A stretch of 64,000 nucleotides of DNA from Streptomyces sp. NBC_01451 (lineage in GTDB: Bacteria > Actinomycetota > Actinomycetes > Streptomycetales > Streptomycetaceae): assembly GCF_036227485.1 (NCBI RefSeq), contig NZ_CP109479.1, positions 310,001 through 374,000 on the forward strand, written 5' to 3'. Every line of letters starts with the position of its first letter. The first letter of the stretch is position 1. This document shows positions 25,477-33,407 of the stretch, piece after piece. The notes beneath the pieces were generated by a model, which was not told where the DNA came from, searched no databases, and saw only the letters and a program-made list of their open reading frames with translations. The position numbers were made by a program, and so were the translations under genes.

Positions 25477-25917
25477 TCAGGGGCACAGGCCACGGTCCGA
25501 GCTGTAGTAGATGTCGATCGAACCGCTCCACGTCATGCAGAGGCCAGGCTTGGGCAGGTCCTTGTACACCGGGCCGGCGAAGGTCGTGTAGGAGCCGGCG
25601 TCCCTCGCCGGGGTGCTGCTGGTCGGCCAGGTGTCCAGGGTGACCTCCATGAACACGCGGGCACCGGGCTTGCTGCGCACCGTGACCGCGCACCACTGCT
25701 TGTCCGCGGAACTGTAGGCCACGTAGGTGGTGGCCGCCACGGTGGTCTGCGAGGACTTGATCGGAGTCGAGGTGAAGACCTCGTACCCCGTCCCGCACGC
25801 CCCGTTGTGGGCACCGCCAGTGGCGGCCGAGGCCGGCGCGGTCGCGGCGAGCGTGCCGCCCAGCGCCAGGATGGCAACGGCGCCGGCGGTGGCCACCTTG
25901 TGCTGGATCGAGTTCAT
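25477..25917 (-). CDS. Small secreted protein, four cysteines
   Basis: A 146-residue precursor from ATG 25917 with GGGGGAACACC ahead of it. The signal peptide (VATAGAVAILALGGTLA, cleavage near ASA-ATGG) leads to a mature domain of about 110 residues. It is rich in Thr, Ser and aromatic residues with four Cys (GACGTG, QWCAVTV, GLCMTW, RGLCP), suggesting a small disulfide-bonded beta-fold. The family is unknown to me; similar small exported proteins are frequent in Streptomyces. Confidence 0.8.
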   Translation of the reverse strand: MNSIQHKVATAGAVAILALGGTLAATAPASAATGGAHNGACGTGYEVFTSTPIKSSQTTVAATTYVAYSSADKQWCAVTVRSKPGARVFMEVTLDTWPTSSTPARDAGSYTTFAGPVYKDLPKPGLCMTWSGSIDIYYSSDRGLCP

Positions 25918-25968
25918 GGTGTTCCCCCTGCTGATGTCATGGCAGGACAGCCGGTCGTTGCCGTCCAC

Positions 25969-26684
25969 GCAGAGTGAGACCGCACAGGCCCACTGACAGT
26001 TGTGGCCTTTCTGGTCGCAGACCTGTCAGCGCTGTCACAAGGGCCGTTACGCCCACCCAAACCCAGGACATTGACGGCACTTTGACCACACCACAACCAC
26101 GACAAGCCACTACTGCTGCAGCTGCGACTCACCCGCTACTCCCCCGAGTACGCCACAAGACGGAACGCTCACGACTGACTGGGCCACCCACCCAGCGACG
26201 CGACACACTGCCGACGCGCACAGGACCCGCCCGTCGGCCACTGGGTCCCAGACGAAGACGAACTCGCCTCGGACCAGTAGAAGGTGCGCAACGAGGTCAT
26301 CGGCCAACACCGCCCCGGCGCGCCGCAGTTGCGTGAGGCGGCGGCTGTCCGGTCGAGGTCACACAACCGCGGGCGATACAGCGCCCGGTCCGCTCCGCGT
26401 CTCGGCCACCTCCACCGGCCGGTCCCCCTCCTCGTCGTCCGCCGCAGTACCGTAGCCCCGCCCGCCACCACCCCAGGCCGACAATCGGCAATCCGCCACA
26501 ACCACCCCTCCGACCAGCCGCTCCCCCACCACATACCGGCCACCGACAACGGACGAGGCGGAGTGAGGACGGAGAGTGGGGGCGAGGCGGCGCGGGAGGA
26601 GGTCGGAGGAGGCGGGACTGCGGATGCCCTCTCGCCGACGGCCTGGGGCCGGAGCGGTCCGCGTCGTCCCCGAGACACATGCAC
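25969..26684. other. About 700 bp without a supported gene
   Basis: The left part is the upstream region of the secreted-protein gene, and the right part leads to the toxin-antitoxin operator. The open frames on both strands are Arg/Pro-rich or Val/Ala-rich without motifs. Nothing else stands out. Confidence 0.5.
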
Positions 26685-26711
26685 GGTACCGCTGGTACCA
26701 TGGATACCATG
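26685..26711 (+). promoter_or_regulatory. Three 9-bp direct repeats at the antitoxin start (operator)
   Basis: GGTACCGCT, GGTACCATG and GATACCATG follow one another without a gap, and GGTACC itself is a palindrome. The repeats end at the antitoxin start codon (ATG 26709; an in-frame ATG 26700 lies in the second repeat). Ribbon-helix-helix antitoxins typically bind tandem short repeats at their own promoter, so this is the probable autoregulatory site. Confidence 0.65.
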
Positions 26712-27011
26712 CCGGATGCCAAAGCAGCGATGAACCTGCGCTTCCCCGACCCTGCGCAACGAGCCGCCATCGCGGCAGCGGCCCGCCAAGCGGGGGTCAG
26801 CATGCAGGAGTACATCCTCTCCGCCGCCTACGACCGTGCGACCGCCGTGGAACGGCGGTTCCTGGACGGTTTCCAGGCGTCCATGGCCCGCAGCGGCGCG
26901 GCTTTCGCAGCCGAGCCCAGCAGTCTGGACCCCGATGCCGAGCAGCGGGCAGCCGAGCAGGAAGCGCAGCGGGAACTGGGGCAGCACCAGGAGCGGGGCC
27001 ACGCCGCGTGA
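26709..27011 (+). CDS. Antitoxin, ribbon-helix-helix type
   Basis: A 100-residue protein (from 26700 it would be 103). The start MNLRFPDPAQRAAIAAAARQ followed by GVSMQEYILSAAYDRA has the pattern of ribbon-helix-helix/DUF1778-type antitoxins: a short beta strand with alternating residues and two helices. The C-terminal half is acidic and probably disordered, as needed to wrap the toxin. Its stop overlaps the next start (GTGA at 27008-27011), the usual coupling in type II toxin-antitoxin pairs. Confidence 0.75.
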   Translation: MPDAKAAMNLRFPDPAQRAAIAAAARQAGVSMQEYILSAAYDRATAVERRFLDGFQASMARSGAAFAAEPSSLDPDAEQRAAEQEAQRELGQHQERGHAA

Positions 27012-27397
27012 CCCCACCGGAACCGCCGCTCCACCCGCTCGACGTCACGTTCCTGCTGCACGCCGCCGAGCTGCTCGACGGTGACCCGCAAGTCGACGAC
27101 TTCGGACCGCTGTATGCCGCTGTCGCCCGGGTCAATGCCCGGGCGATGGAGCACGACATCTACGGATCTCTGTATCTCAAGGCCGGCGCGCTGCTGCAGA
27201 CCCTGGCGAAACTGCCGTGCCTGGAGCACTCCAACGAGGCTTTCGCCTGGCATGCGACCGAGGCCTACATGATCCTCAACGCGCGCGAGCTCGACTACCC
27301 GCCCAAAGCGGCCGTCGCGCTCGTGCAAGACGCCGCCTCCGGGGCGCTCGGCGTCGCCCGGATCGCCCGCCAGCTCCGCGACTGGGCCGCCACCTGA
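27008..27397 (+). CDS. Fic/Doc-like toxin with degenerate Fic motif
   Basis: 129 residues from GTG 27008. The size and helical pattern resemble Doc toxins: PLHPLDVTFLLHAAELLDGD, then YGSLYLKAGALLQTLAKLP and NEAFAWHATEAYMILNARE. The segment LEHSNEAFAWHATEAYMILN aligns with the Fic motif region (HPF.DGNKRxA...FL..N), but the catalytic H-P-F and G-N-K-R residues are mostly replaced. It may therefore act without phosphotransfer, use other residues, or be an inactive partner. Its coupling to an RHH antitoxin supports the toxin role. Confidence 0.7.
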   Translation: MTPPEPPLHPLDVTFLLHAAELLDGDPQVDDFGPLYAAVARVNARAMEHDIYGSLYLKAGALLQTLAKLPCLEHSNEAFAWHATEAYMILNARELDYPPKAAVALVQDAASGALGVARIARQLRDWAAT

Positions 27398-27463
27398 TCC
27401 CGACGACGTTGCGACGTGGCTTCGTAGGTAGGCACGGGCTCTGGTCCCATTCTTGCAGCGCGG

Positions 27464-27883
27464 TTACTGCTCGTGGCCGATCGGTCCCAGGGTTTCCGCG
27501 ATCCGGTGGACTTCGTGGCGCCAGAGAGCAGCGTCGGCACTGTCCACCCAGCCGGTCAGCAGTTCCGATCCGTCGTGGAGTAGACACTGCAGAGCGAGCA
27601 CGGCTGACGAGCGGAGAGCCAACGGAAGCTGCGGCAGAGGTTCTCTGGGTCCGTCATCAGGGTCGATCACCATCCCGCTGCCCGGGATCGTGCTGGCAAC
27701 GAGCGCCGCGGCGACCACCGCTTCGGCTCCGTCGCCGCCATCCACGCGTGCTCCGGAATCCGTGACTCGCCGGAAGGCTCGTTCGAGCACTTCGATGACC
27801 TTCTGAGAAGTCAGTCCTTCCAGGTCATTGACGAAGTCTGCAGCGAGATCGCTGTCGAACGGGCCGGTTCCCCACGTTCCCAT
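27464..27883 (-). CDS. DUF4259-domain protein
   Basis: 139 residues from ATG 27883 with AGGAG upstream. The N-terminal MGTWGTGPFDSDLAADFVND is the signature of the DUF4259 family, small cytosolic proteins often found near mobile or polymorphic-toxin loci. Their function is not established. It is convergent with the Fic-like toxin gene. No membrane or secretion signal is present. Confidence 0.85.
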   Translation of the reverse strand: MGTWGTGPFDSDLAADFVNDLEGLTSQKVIEVLERAFRRVTDSGARVDGGDGAEAVVAAALVASTIPGSGMVIDPDDGPREPLPQLPLALRSSAVLALQCLLHDGSELLTGWVDSADAALWRHEVHRIAETLGPIGHEQ

Positions 27884-27948
27884 GCGCGGCTCCTGGTATC
27901 GCTCTCGCGGACGAAGCCAGCATTCCAGCAGGCACTGACATCAAACGC

Positions 27949-28260
27949 TCAGGTGGCCAGGACGACTCGTTTGCGAAGCACAGCGAATCCCGCACGGCCG
28001 AACATGTGACGCTTGAGCATTTTGATCCGGTTGGCATGGCTCTCTACGACGCCGGAGTTCCAGGCAGAGTGAGACTGGCAGTGACGGCGTCGCGGTCGAG
28101 CAGGAGGTGATGCGCAAAGTGGCGGAGGCCGGGCAGCTCAGTAGTGGCGCCGACTGCTTCGATCCATGCGGGAATGACCGTGGCGAGCGAGCGTGTCGCG
28201 GATCCCGGTCAGCCGCTCCTGACTCGCCGCCACGTCCTCGTCGGCGTGTTCCTCGATGCG
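27949..28260 (-). pseudogene. ISL3-family transposase, C-terminal remnant
   Basis: The last residues (WNSGVVESHANRIKMLKRHM, then FGRAGFAVLRKRVVLAT, stop at 27949) match the C-terminal ISL3 signature 'SG.VEG..NRIK..KRQM.GRAGF.LLR.R'. Upstream, other frames give WIEAVGATTELPGLRHFAH and LLLDRDAVTASLTLPG. Frameshifts separate these pieces, and the N-terminal two thirds are missing. Confidence 0.8.
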
Positions 28261-28376
28261 CCAGCCAGTGTGCTCGGTGGTGATCATGAGGGAAGGCTGC
28301 GGATGTCGACCCTCGCTGGGGCTACGTCCCGTACGCGGCTCGCTGCGGCCGGCTCTGAAAGGCCGTCGCCGGTGCC

Positions 28377-28919
28377 TCACCCGGCACCGATCGGGCCGCA
28401 CATCAGGTTGCCGGGTTCGGCGGGGTCGTCGCTGGTCCAGAACTGGGTCCACAGCGCGGCGAACTCGGAGCGGGTGAGGTATCCGTCGGTGTCCTGGTCG
28501 AGCAGGTCGAAGGCACCACCGGTCTCCACGGGCCGTCCGTGCCAGGTGTCGACGAGCCGCTGGTGCTCCTCGCGCGAGATGCGCCCGTCGGCGTTCTCGT
28601 CGACCGCGTCGAAGATGGTGTCGGCGGTGGCGGTGACGGCCTCGGGAACGGTCGGCAGCAGGTCCACCATCGCGAGGAGGTCGTCCATGTCGATCCTGCC
28701 GTCCCGGTCCCTGTCCACGGTCTCCGACAGATGCTGCCACCAGCCCTTCAGCACGCCGTCCACGCGCGCCGCCAATTCCGATCCCTCTCTCACCCGTGGC
28801 AGCCGACCCCAGCGGTCTGCCAGGGCCACGAAGTCCGCCTCCTCCAGATAGCCGTTGCCGTCCGCGTCGAACGCCTCGAACATGGCCTGGAGCTTGGTCC
28901 GCTGGAACTCGCTGGACAT
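28377..28919 (-). CDS. EF-hand calcium-binding protein (calerythrin-like)
   Basis: 180 residues from ATG 28919 with GAGGAGG upstream. Four EF-hand loops are evenly spread: DADGNGYLEEAD (about residues 18-29), DRDRDGRIDMDD (69-80), DENADGRISREE (about 107) and DQDTDGYLTRSE (about 141). The layout is that of bacterial sarcoplasmic-type calcium-binding proteins such as calerythrin and CabD, which buffer or sense Ca2+ in the cytosol. All four loops keep the acidic ligands. It is divergent from the sirtuin gene. Confidence 0.92.
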   Translation of the reverse strand: MSSEFQRTKLQAMFEAFDADGNGYLEEADFVALADRWGRLPRVREGSELAARVDGVLKGWWQHLSETVDRDRDGRIDMDDLLAMVDLLPTVPEAVTATADTIFDAVDENADGRISREEHQRLVDTWHGRPVETGGAFDLLDQDTDGYLTRSEFAALWTQFWTSDDPAEPGNLMCGPIGAG

Positions 28920-29124
28920 CACATGCCTCCTCAGTCGCAGTGCTGAGGACATGCTTTCCGCGGCCGGCCGCCCCGCAACGGCGCTCGCGCTCACTGCGGC
29001 GGGTACCCGCGCGCCCACGAGCCCGCCCTGTGCGCCGGGCGCCGGTTTGACCGCGTCGGATGGAGAACCGTTCCCCGGCACCTGTCCATGCCCGCCGGGG
29101 CCGCCGCCGATTCCGTACCCTGGC

Positions 29125-30027
29125 GGCATGCGCATGCGCCCCACCCTGAGCTGGATCCCCGCGGCGGCGGACCTGCTGCCGGGCACCACCGACCTGGAGC
29201 CGGTCGTCGACGCGCTGAGCTCCGGCGGTGTGCTGGTGCTCAGCGGCGCGGGCATCTCCACGGAGTCAGGCATCCCCGACTACCGGGGCGAGGGCGGGAG
29301 CCTGAGCCGGCACACCCCGATGACCTACCAGGACTTCACCGGGAGCGCGCACGCGCGGCGCCGGTACTGGGCGCGCAGCCATCTCGGCTGGCGCACCTTC
29401 GGGCGTGCCCGCCCCAACGCGGGACACCTGGCGGTGGCCGCCTTCGCCCGGGACGCCCGCATCTCGGGCGTGATCACCCAGAACGTCGACGGCCTGCACC
29501 AAGCCGCCGGCAGCGAAGGCGTCGTGGAACTCCACGGCAGCCTGGACCGGGTCGTGTGCATCTCCTGCCGCGCCATCAGCCCGCGCAGTGAACTCGCCCG
29601 GCGCCTGGAGGCCGAAAATCCGGGCTTCGATCCGGTTGCCGCCGGGATCAACCCGGACGGTGACGCAGACCTCACGGACGTGCAGGTCGGGGACTTCCGC
29701 GTCGCGCCGTGCCTCGGTTGCGGAGGTGTCCTCAAACCGGATGTGGTGTTCTTCGGGGAGGCGGTTCCGTCGCAGCGCGTCGAGCACTGCCGGCGGCTGG
29801 TCCGCGAGTCGACTGCGCTGCTGGTCCTCGGCTCGTCGCTGACGGTGATGTCAGGGCTGCGGTTCGTCCGTCAGGCGTCGAAGGAGGGCAAGCCGGTGCT
29901 GATCGTCAACCGGGACCCCACCCGGGGCGACCCGCATGCCCGCACCCGGGTCGCGCTGCCGCTGGGAACAGCCCTGACGAGCGTCGCCGACCGGCTCGGC
30001 ATCCCGGTCGGCGGACCGGCGGAGTGA
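29125..30027 (+). CDS. Sir2-family NAD-dependent protein deacylase (sirtuin)
   Basis: 300 residues. NAD-binding GAGIST with GIPDYRG at the N-terminal third, the catalytic QNVDGLH (His), and a zinc ribbon with two Cys pairs (CISC and CLGCGG) separated by an enlarged insert (ENPGFDPVAAGINPDGDADL) are all visible. GSSLTV and IVNRD complete the Rossmann fold. It removes acyl groups from lysine using NAD. The start is ATG 29125 or 29131; no strong ribosome site is visible, and a TACCCT -10-like hexamer 7 nt upstream would fit a leaderless mRNA. Confidence 0.93.
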   Translation, partial: GMRMRPTLSWIPAAADLLPGTTDLEPVVDALSSGGVLVLSGAGISTESGIPDYRGEGGSLSRHTPMTYQDFTGSAHARRRYWARSHLGWRTFGRARPNAGHLAVAAFARDARISGVITQNVDGLHQAAGSEGVVELHGSLDRVVCISCRAISPRSELARRLEAENPGFDPVAAGINPDGDADLTDVQVGDFRVAPCLGCGGVLKPDVVFFGEAVPSQRVEHCRRLVRESTALLVLGSSLTVMSGLRFVRQASKEGKPVLIVNRDPTRGDPHARTRVALPLGTALTSVADRLGIPVGGPAE

Positions 30028-30247
30028 ACTGTTGCCTGGCGGGAGACGTCATACATGGCAGCCGCTGATCGCTTCCCGTCGTGCTGTTGATCGTTTCCCG
30101 GGCGAGGATGCTCAGTCCCACCAGAAGTCCCAAAGCCGATCTGCGACCCCACCGGTCGGATCGCGGGCCAGGGCATCGGCGACGCCGTGACCCGGGCCGC
30201 CGCCCGTCGCCGACCTGACGCGGGCCTACAACCAGTCTCGGCAACAC

Positions 30248-30520
30248 TTGCCCTACGCCAGCAACAGGAGCTCACAGTGGCTCTTCATCGGCCGTCAGCT
30301 CGGACAGCCGATGAACCCGGTCAGCCTGCACGTCCATCTGCGTGAGATCGGCGTCCCTCCACAGCGCGGCAGGACCTCCGCGATCCGTCAGCTCGTCCTC
30401 CAAGCCCCGGCCCCCGTCATCGCGAGAGCACTCGGCTACCACGACAAGACCGCCACCCGCCTGGTGACTGAAGCCGGCGGAACCTGGAGCCGATACGCTG
30501 CTGGTGATCACTCGCGGTCA
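30248..30520 (+). pseudogene. Tyrosine recombinase-like fragment
   Basis: The segment LFIGRQLGQPMNPVSLHVHL, GRTSAIRQLVLQAPAPVIA, ALGYHDKTATRLVTEAGGTW and SRYAAGDH matches the C-terminal end of a group of actinobacterial site-specific integrase-like proteins ('LRQLVLQAPAPVVA.ALGYH...GGTWSRYAPGDH'). The catalytic domain upstream is not present in any frame. It is a second integrase scrap in this window. Confidence 0.65.
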
Positions 30521-30546
30521 CCGCTGGGAGCGGTTCGGTCGTTGTC

Positions 30547-31125
30547 TCACACGACCGAAGCCCGGAAAGGATCAGTGGGAATGATCTCCGCCTCGTCGAA
30601 GAGCTGCTCCAACGCCTCATGACCCTGATGCCTGCGGAACTCGATTTCGGCGGCCGTCACAGGCAAGGTCCACAGGATGCGCGCCTGCCCCCCGGGCAGC
30701 GGACAGTGTTCAAGGTCAGGTCCGTGGAGATAGGGCAGGCTGATCAGCAGGTGGTCGCAGTTCGAGCCCGGCACCCATGATTCACCGATCGGCATACTGT
30801 GCTCCAGGTCGAGCTGATGCCCACCGCAGTGGTAGTGCGTGATCATGGCCATGAGGTCGATGAACCGCTTGTCGCGGACGTGGGCGGTCATGACGAACTC
30901 AAGCCCGTGACCGTCCTTCTCCATCGCGGCCCAGCACCCGGCGGTCACATAGGCCCAGCTACAGCTGCGTGGACCGGGGCCGACAACGAGAACCCGCAGG
31001 TCGGGCAGGACCTCGCGCCGTTCCGGCCACAGGTCGCAGACGACGACCTCAACGGAATGCCCCTCGAAGAACGCACGGACATGTGACTCAACGGCCTCCA
31101 CGGCCAGCAGCCTCGCATCACTCAC
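30547..31125 (-). CDS. Suppressor-of-fused (SUFU) domain protein
   Basis: 192 residues from GTG 31125. The pattern SYSWAY-like 'GPGPRSCSWAYVTAGCW', HGLEFVMTA, LDLEHSMPIGESWVPGSNCD and ISLPYLHGP is that of the bacterial SUFU domain. In bacteria these proteins occur as immunity proteins of polymorphic toxins and as stand-alone genes. No toxin gene is adjacent now, so it may be an orphan immunity protein among mobile debris (inference). Confidence 0.8.
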   Translation of the reverse strand: MSDARLLAVEAVESHVRAFFEGHSVEVVVCDLWPERREVLPDLRVLVVGPGPRSCSWAYVTAGCWAAMEKDGHGLEFVMTAHVRDKRFIDLMAMITHYHCGGHQLDLEHSMPIGESWVPGSNCDHLLISLPYLHGPDLEHCPLPGGQARILWTLPVTAAEIEFRRHQGHEALEQLFDEAEIIPTDPFRASVV

Positions 31126-31442
31126 CGCGCGATCATGCCAGACCCAATCAACCGGCCCGACTTCTCACCCAGCCTCATGATCCGTGGGCCTCAACCGCGA
31201 ATACGCGACACCTCAACATGCGCGCCTACCAGTCTCAACCCCAAGGAGGCCCATGGGCCTGCTCGTCGGCTTCGGGGTACGCCTCACGCTTGGCGTGCTC
31301 GGCGAGGGTCCGGATGCGGGCCAGGCGTCGAGTGGTTCGAGATCGTGGGCAGGATCGCCCTCCTCCTCGATGCCGCAGTCGTCGTACAGCCAGACAGATG
31401 CAGGCACCTGGCGTTCCGGGAACCTGCCCGTGACGGTAGTCC

Positions 31443-31829
31443 ATGGACACCGAGCGGGATGTGCTGTGGACCGCCAGAGACCGCAGGCGCTATTCGCTGC
31501 GCCGCTGGCTCACCCTGTTCGGGGTCGTGCTGGTCGGGGTTTGCGGATGGCCGATGACCAAGGCGTCGGCCGACACGGCGCGTGGTCTGATCGACATGGG
31601 ATGGATCGTTATCGTCGGCGTTGCCGTGGTGGTCCCGGCAGGCATCGCACTCTGGATCTGCGACCGGCGCCGCGTCCTCGACGTCCACGCTGACGATGAA
31701 CTTCGCCTCGGCCTGGTCAACGGACGCGTCGTCCACCTCGACCCAGCCGCAGTCCGGGCAGATCCGGATGACCTGGCGGTTGTCGTCCTGTGGCAGCTTC
31801 GGCACCGCGAAACTGCTCTTGGTCACTGA
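31443..31829 (+). CDS. Small membrane protein, two membrane helices
   Basis: 128 residues from ATG 31443. Two hydrophobic segments (LTLFGVVLVGVCGWPM and WIVIVGVAVVVPAGIALWIC) with a short loop make it a hairpin membrane protein; a charged cytosolic tail of about 45 residues follows (DELRLGLVNGRVVHLD). The family is unknown. The opposite strand carries an overlapping open frame with a CPDCGW motif that I regard as weaker. Confidence 0.6.
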   Translation: MDTERDVLWTARDRRRYSLRRWLTLFGVVLVGVCGWPMTKASADTARGLIDMGWIVIVGVAVVVPAGIALWICDRRRVLDVHADDELRLGLVNGRVVHLDPAAVRADPDDLAVVVLWQLRHRETALGH

Positions 31830-31980
31830 TCAGCTGCTTGGCTACCACGGACGCTACGACCTGATCGACACCGAGAGGCTGCAACCCCTGATCGCCTCCT
31901 GGGAACAGCGATGTCCGGGCATCGAGGCGACCGTGAAAACGCTGGCTCCCTACTCCGCGTCGAATCCACCAAATGAACGG
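31805..31980 (+). pseudogene. C-terminal fragment of an unidentified protein
   Basis: A reading frame different from the membrane protein gives LLLVTDQLLGYHGRYDLID, TERLQPLIASWEQRCPGIEA and TVKTLAPY, with protein-like composition, before it degrades. It may be the lost tail of the upstream gene after a frameshift or a leftover of another gene. I do not recognise it. Confidence 0.35.
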
Positions 31981-32292
31981 ACAGGACGGGTTTTCCGAGA
32001 TCTTGTCGCCGGAGACCCGACGTCCACGACTGCGTGTCTTCGGTCGGTGTCGGCTTACTGTTCAGGCGTACGCCGACACCCTTGTCTTCGTAAAGCCCCA
32101 AGCAGCCAGGGACAAGTATCCCAGGCACCCATATATGTACGTTAGAGGGGCTGCCGATGGGCCTGCCTCCCGCACGACTTCCCGCCGCAGCAGGGTTTTT
32201 GCGGCTACCTAGCCGGGCGGCAGAAGGACGGTGTCCTCGCCCGGTTCAACGGGACGATCTCCCGTTCCTCAGACCCAGGCACGCGTGCCGGT
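31981..32292. other. No supported gene
   Basis: Sequence between the fragment above and the end of the KAS III-like gene. Open frames are short and motif-free, and no convincing terminator hairpin was seen. Confidence 0.45.
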
Positions 32293-33396
32293 TCAGCCTG
32301 ATACGGGGTGGGGGCCGAGGGCGACGTCGTCACCCCACACCATGACGGCCGCTCCGGCCGTGGACACCGAGCCGATCCCGAACAGGACGACGACGTCGCC
32401 CGTCTTGATTCTGCCCGTGCTGGCCGCTTCGAACAGGTTGGCGGTCGTCAGGACCGGGCCGATGTTCGCATAGGTGCCGAAGGTGCTGACGGTCTTCGCC
32501 GGATCGACGCCCAATGCCCTGGCGCAGAACGCGGCGAACCAGGCGACCGGCGTGTTGACGACGAGGAAGTCGACGTCGTCGATCGTATACCCGGCCTTGT
32601 CGAGTGCGCCGCGAACGCAGGTCGTGAGCTGTTGCTCGGCGTTGTCCCGCATGATCCTGCCTGCGGCGGTGTTCTCCATCCGCATCCTGATCCTCGGCGT
32701 CCGGATATGGTCATCGACCTCCATCAGGAACTCCGCGGCGCCGCACGTCTCCTGCGTGCCGATGACCTTCGACGAGATGATCCCCCGACCGGTCGGGCAG
32801 CGCTCGATGAGCAGCGCCCCGCACCCGTCGCCCAGGAACCATGACAGGGTGCTGCTCGGGTCGACGTTTCTGGACGACGTGATCGACGTGATGAGGGCGA
32901 TCCGCTCGTAGTCGCCAGCTCGTACCAGCGCCGTGGCGGTCTGCAGGCCGACCACCACGGAGTTGCACGCAGACTCGAAATTCCATGCGGGCACGCGGAG
33001 TCCCAGCCGTGCGGTCAGGTGGGCGGCGTTCTGTGGTCCGAGGGTGTCGGGCAGCCATGAGTGGACCATGACCGCGTCCAGTTCAGCGGGGTCGATACCC
33101 CGCGCGCGGCAGAGCCCCTGCAGCGCCCTCTGCTCCAGATCCATGGCTGTCTCTTCCGCCGCGATCACCCGCCGTTCCCGTGCGCCGCGGAACGTATCGG
33201 ACAGGTACGGCCTGCGCTCGATGTCGAAAGCGTTGTCCGATTCAGTCCCGTCGCTGGAGGCCACCACACGGAGATAGATTCCGTTGTCCTTGTTGGCCAC
33301 CAGTTCGGGGTGGTTCCGCTCCCAGAAGTCGTTGCGGCGGACATGGGTCGGAAACTCCAGGGCGATCGCCGATATACCGGCTCCGGTGCTGGTCAA
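32293..33396 (-). CDS. KAS III-like acyltransferase without the catalytic His motif
   Basis: 367 residues from TTG 33396; AAGGAG ahead of it overlaps the stop of the upstream ThDP gene (TAAGGAG). The thiolase fold is clear: ESACNSVVVGLQTA with nucleophile Cys144, WFLGDGCGALLIE and a C-terminal GIGSVSTAGAAVMV. The usual HQAN block is NTPVAW (281-286), so the catalytic His is missing, and the Asn region is YANIGP (Asn311). Loss of His is typical of family members that transfer acyl groups to O, N or S instead of doing decarboxylative condensation. With the ThDP enzyme it probably builds or acylates a hydroxyketone (inference). Confidence 0.85.
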   Translation of the reverse strand: MTSTGAGISAIALEFPTHVRRNDFWERNHPELVANKDNGIYLRVVASSDGTESDNAFDIERRPYLSDTFRGARERRVIAAEETAMDLEQRALQGLCRARGIDPAELDAVMVHSWLPDTLGPQNAAHLTARLGLRVPAWNFESACNSVVVGLQTATALVRAGDYERIALITSITSSRNVDPSSTLSWFLGDGCGALLIERCPTGRGIISSKVIGTQETCGAAEFLMEVDDHIRTPRIRMRMENTAAGRIMRDNAEQQLTTCVRGALDKAGYTIDDVDFLVVNTPVAWFAAFCARALGVDPAKTVSTFGTYANIGPVLTTANLFEAASTGRIKTGDVVVLFGIGSVSTAGAAVMVWGDDVALGPHPVSG

Positions 33397-33407
33397 GGGC
33401 GTACTCC

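Noticed and set aside
31284..31826. Minus-strand ORF of 180 aa with CPDCGW and CDAC
   Set aside because: The Cys pairs are suggestive of a zinc site, but the plus strand carries a better two-helix membrane protein and the minus frame turns low-complexity. I could not decide firmly, so it is not annotated.
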